A DNA stretch of 6,702 nt. It comes from Nitrospira defluvii. GTDB lineage: Bacteria; Nitrospirota; Nitrospiria; Nitrospirales; Nitrospiraceae. Below are positions 6,142 through 6,702 of the stretch, piece by piece; position 1 is the stretch's first letter; every line of letters begins with the position of its first letter. The DNA is taken from the NCBI GenBank assembly GCA_016199015.1, contig JACQHN010000132.1, positions 1 to 6,702 of the forward strand. Direction: 5' to 3'. Position numbers and translations under genes: made by a program. Under the pieces are notes generated by a model that ran no database searches, was not told the origin of the DNA, and saw only the letters and a program-made list of their open reading frames with translations.

Positions 6142-6249
6142 GCAGTCTTCGGCATGCCGAAAGAGGCCATCAAGCTCGCCGCCGCCGACACTATCGTGTC
6201 ACTCGTCGATATTCCGTCGACCCTTCTGACTCATGTGTCGCGTATGTGA
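6142..6249 (+). pseudogene. C-terminal relic of a second cheB-like gene
   Basis: The frame at 6142-6249 encodes AVFGMPKEAIKLAAADTIVS followed by LVDIPSTLLTHVSRM and a TGA stop. This matches the extreme C-terminus of CheB: the GMPK motif, the Ala-Asp pair, the V-S-L strand and the final I-P-x-x-L-L helix. It aligns without gaps with the tail of the CheB at the left edge (VVYGMPK...CADKVVSL) but with many differences, so it comes from a different paralog and not from recent duplication. Upstream in the same frame there is no recognisable catalytic domain (no nucleophile Ser, His or TGMGxDG motif) and a stop at 6049-6051. About 35 residues survive of a family near 350. A 5' deletion or rearrangement is the simplest reading. 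Confidence 0.65.
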
Positions 6250-6281
6250 TGCAGTAACCTCTCAGAAAAAAAGGAGCGTCC

Positions 6282-6620
6282 ATGACCATTACAGAAGAGA
6301 TTCACAACAATACTGCGACCTTGACGCTGGAGGGAAGCTTCACCTACACCCAACGCAAGCTGTTCCAAGACACCCTCAAGAATCTCGCCAGCCAGAATGT
6401 CGAACACGTTATTGTCGACTTGGCACAGGTGCCTTTCCTGGACAGCGCGGCGCTAGGGCTGTTGATGATCACACATCGGCAACTGGTGGCCGACAAGCGC
6501 AAACTCTCGCTGGCACATCCCCAGGCGACGATCAGGCAGATCATCGAATTGGCCAACCTGCACAAAACGATTCCGCTCATCGAGTCGGCCGTCGCGCCAC
6601 TCGCGAAGAAAATTGCATGA
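6282..6620 (+). CDS. STAS-domain protein (anti-sigma factor antagonist-like)
   Basis: A 112-residue single-domain cytoplasmic STAS protein. Such proteins act as phosphorylation-controlled switches that bind an anti-sigma factor/kinase or another signalling partner. Visible features are an N-terminal beta strand pair (TATLTLEGSF), then VEHVIVDLAQVPFLDSAALG at about 40-59, where Ser55 after Asp54 occupies the phosphorylated position known in SpoIIAA, and a C-terminal helix ending APLAKKIA. The length is typical. AAGGAG at 6271-6276, preceded by a run of A, lies 5 bases before the ATG. The gene starts 32 bases after the cheB relic, so it may once have belonged to a second chemotaxis or sensory operon. 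No kinase or phosphatase partner lies in the window. The domain call is firm; the exact pathway is unknown. Confidence 0.88.
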   Translation: MTITEEIHNNTATLTLEGSFTYTQRKLFQDTLKNLASQNVEHVIVDLAQVPFLDSAALGLLMITHRQLVADKRKLSLAHPQATIRQIIELANLHKTIPLIESAVAPLAKKIA

Positions 6621-6679
6621 ATTCGGCTCACAGGCTAGCCCGGATTATTCGTGAATGCCGTCGCGAGGCGTTCGAGACC

Positions 6680-6697
6680 GAAGCCCGCCGGGGCTTC
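6680..6697 (+). terminator. Hairpin downstream of the STAS gene, possible terminator
   Basis: GAAGCCC (6680-6686), loop GCCG, GGGCTTC (6691-6697) form a perfect 7-bp GC-rich hairpin 59 bases after the STAS stop. It is followed by TCGCA at the window edge, with no T-run visible, so termination is only a suggestion. Confidence 0.35.
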
Positions 6698-6702
6698 TCG
6701 CA

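Noticed and set aside
5538..6191. 217-residue open frame on the minus strand across the DUF420 gene and the following spacer
   Set aside because: It is mostly a shadow of the DUF420 gene. Its GMPK near the start comes from the palindromic GGCATGCC inside the cheB relic read backwards and is not evidence for a CheB on that strand.
5976..6257. 93-residue plus-strand frame with GTG start after the DUF420 gene
   Set aside because: No ribosome binding site, poor third-position GC, and it passes out of frame through the CheB-like tail, which is the better explanation of 6142-6249.

Overview
This window looks like part of the chromosome of a motile Gram-negative bacterium with moderately high GC (roughly 55-60% by eye) and strong GC preference at third codon positions. 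The gene set (CheB, a c-type-heme chemoreceptor, CheW, a MotC/MotD-like stator pair, a DUF420 membrane protein and a STAS protein) would suit Nitrospira/Nitrospirota or a deltaproteobacterium-like lineage. That placement is inference; no rRNA or other marker gene is present.

Layout. Positions 1-2915 hold a co-directional chemotaxis block: the 3' part of cheB, a methyl-accepting chemotaxis protein whose periplasmic domain carries a CxxCH heme-attachment motif, and cheW. A small minus-strand gene (3074-3307) with a clear ribosome binding site but no recognised family lies between cheW and the stator genes. Positions 3448-5080 hold motA and motB, closest in style to the Pseudomonas MotC/MotD stator. 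Positions 5081-5510 have no convincing gene but contain a branched-fold candidate (5139-5215) and a near-perfect 18-bp inverted repeat (5313-5351). A four-helix DUF420 membrane protein follows (5511-5972).

Positions 5973-6281 contain the most easily missed features: a frame that matches only the extreme C-terminus of a second, diverged CheB (about 6142-6249), and a possible 47-residue minus-strand ORF converging on the DUF420 gene. A STAS-domain protein (6282-6620) and a hairpin at the right edge complete the window.

How the genes work together. The chemoreceptor probably reads a redox or gas signal through its heme and signals through CheW to a CheA encoded elsewhere. CheB resets receptor methylation, and MotA/MotB supply torque to the flagellum. 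The STAS protein and the cheB relic suggest a second signalling locus that has been partly lost. I found no clearly new system; the best leads are the heme receptor, the cheB relic, the antisense small gene and the structured 5081-5510 spacer.
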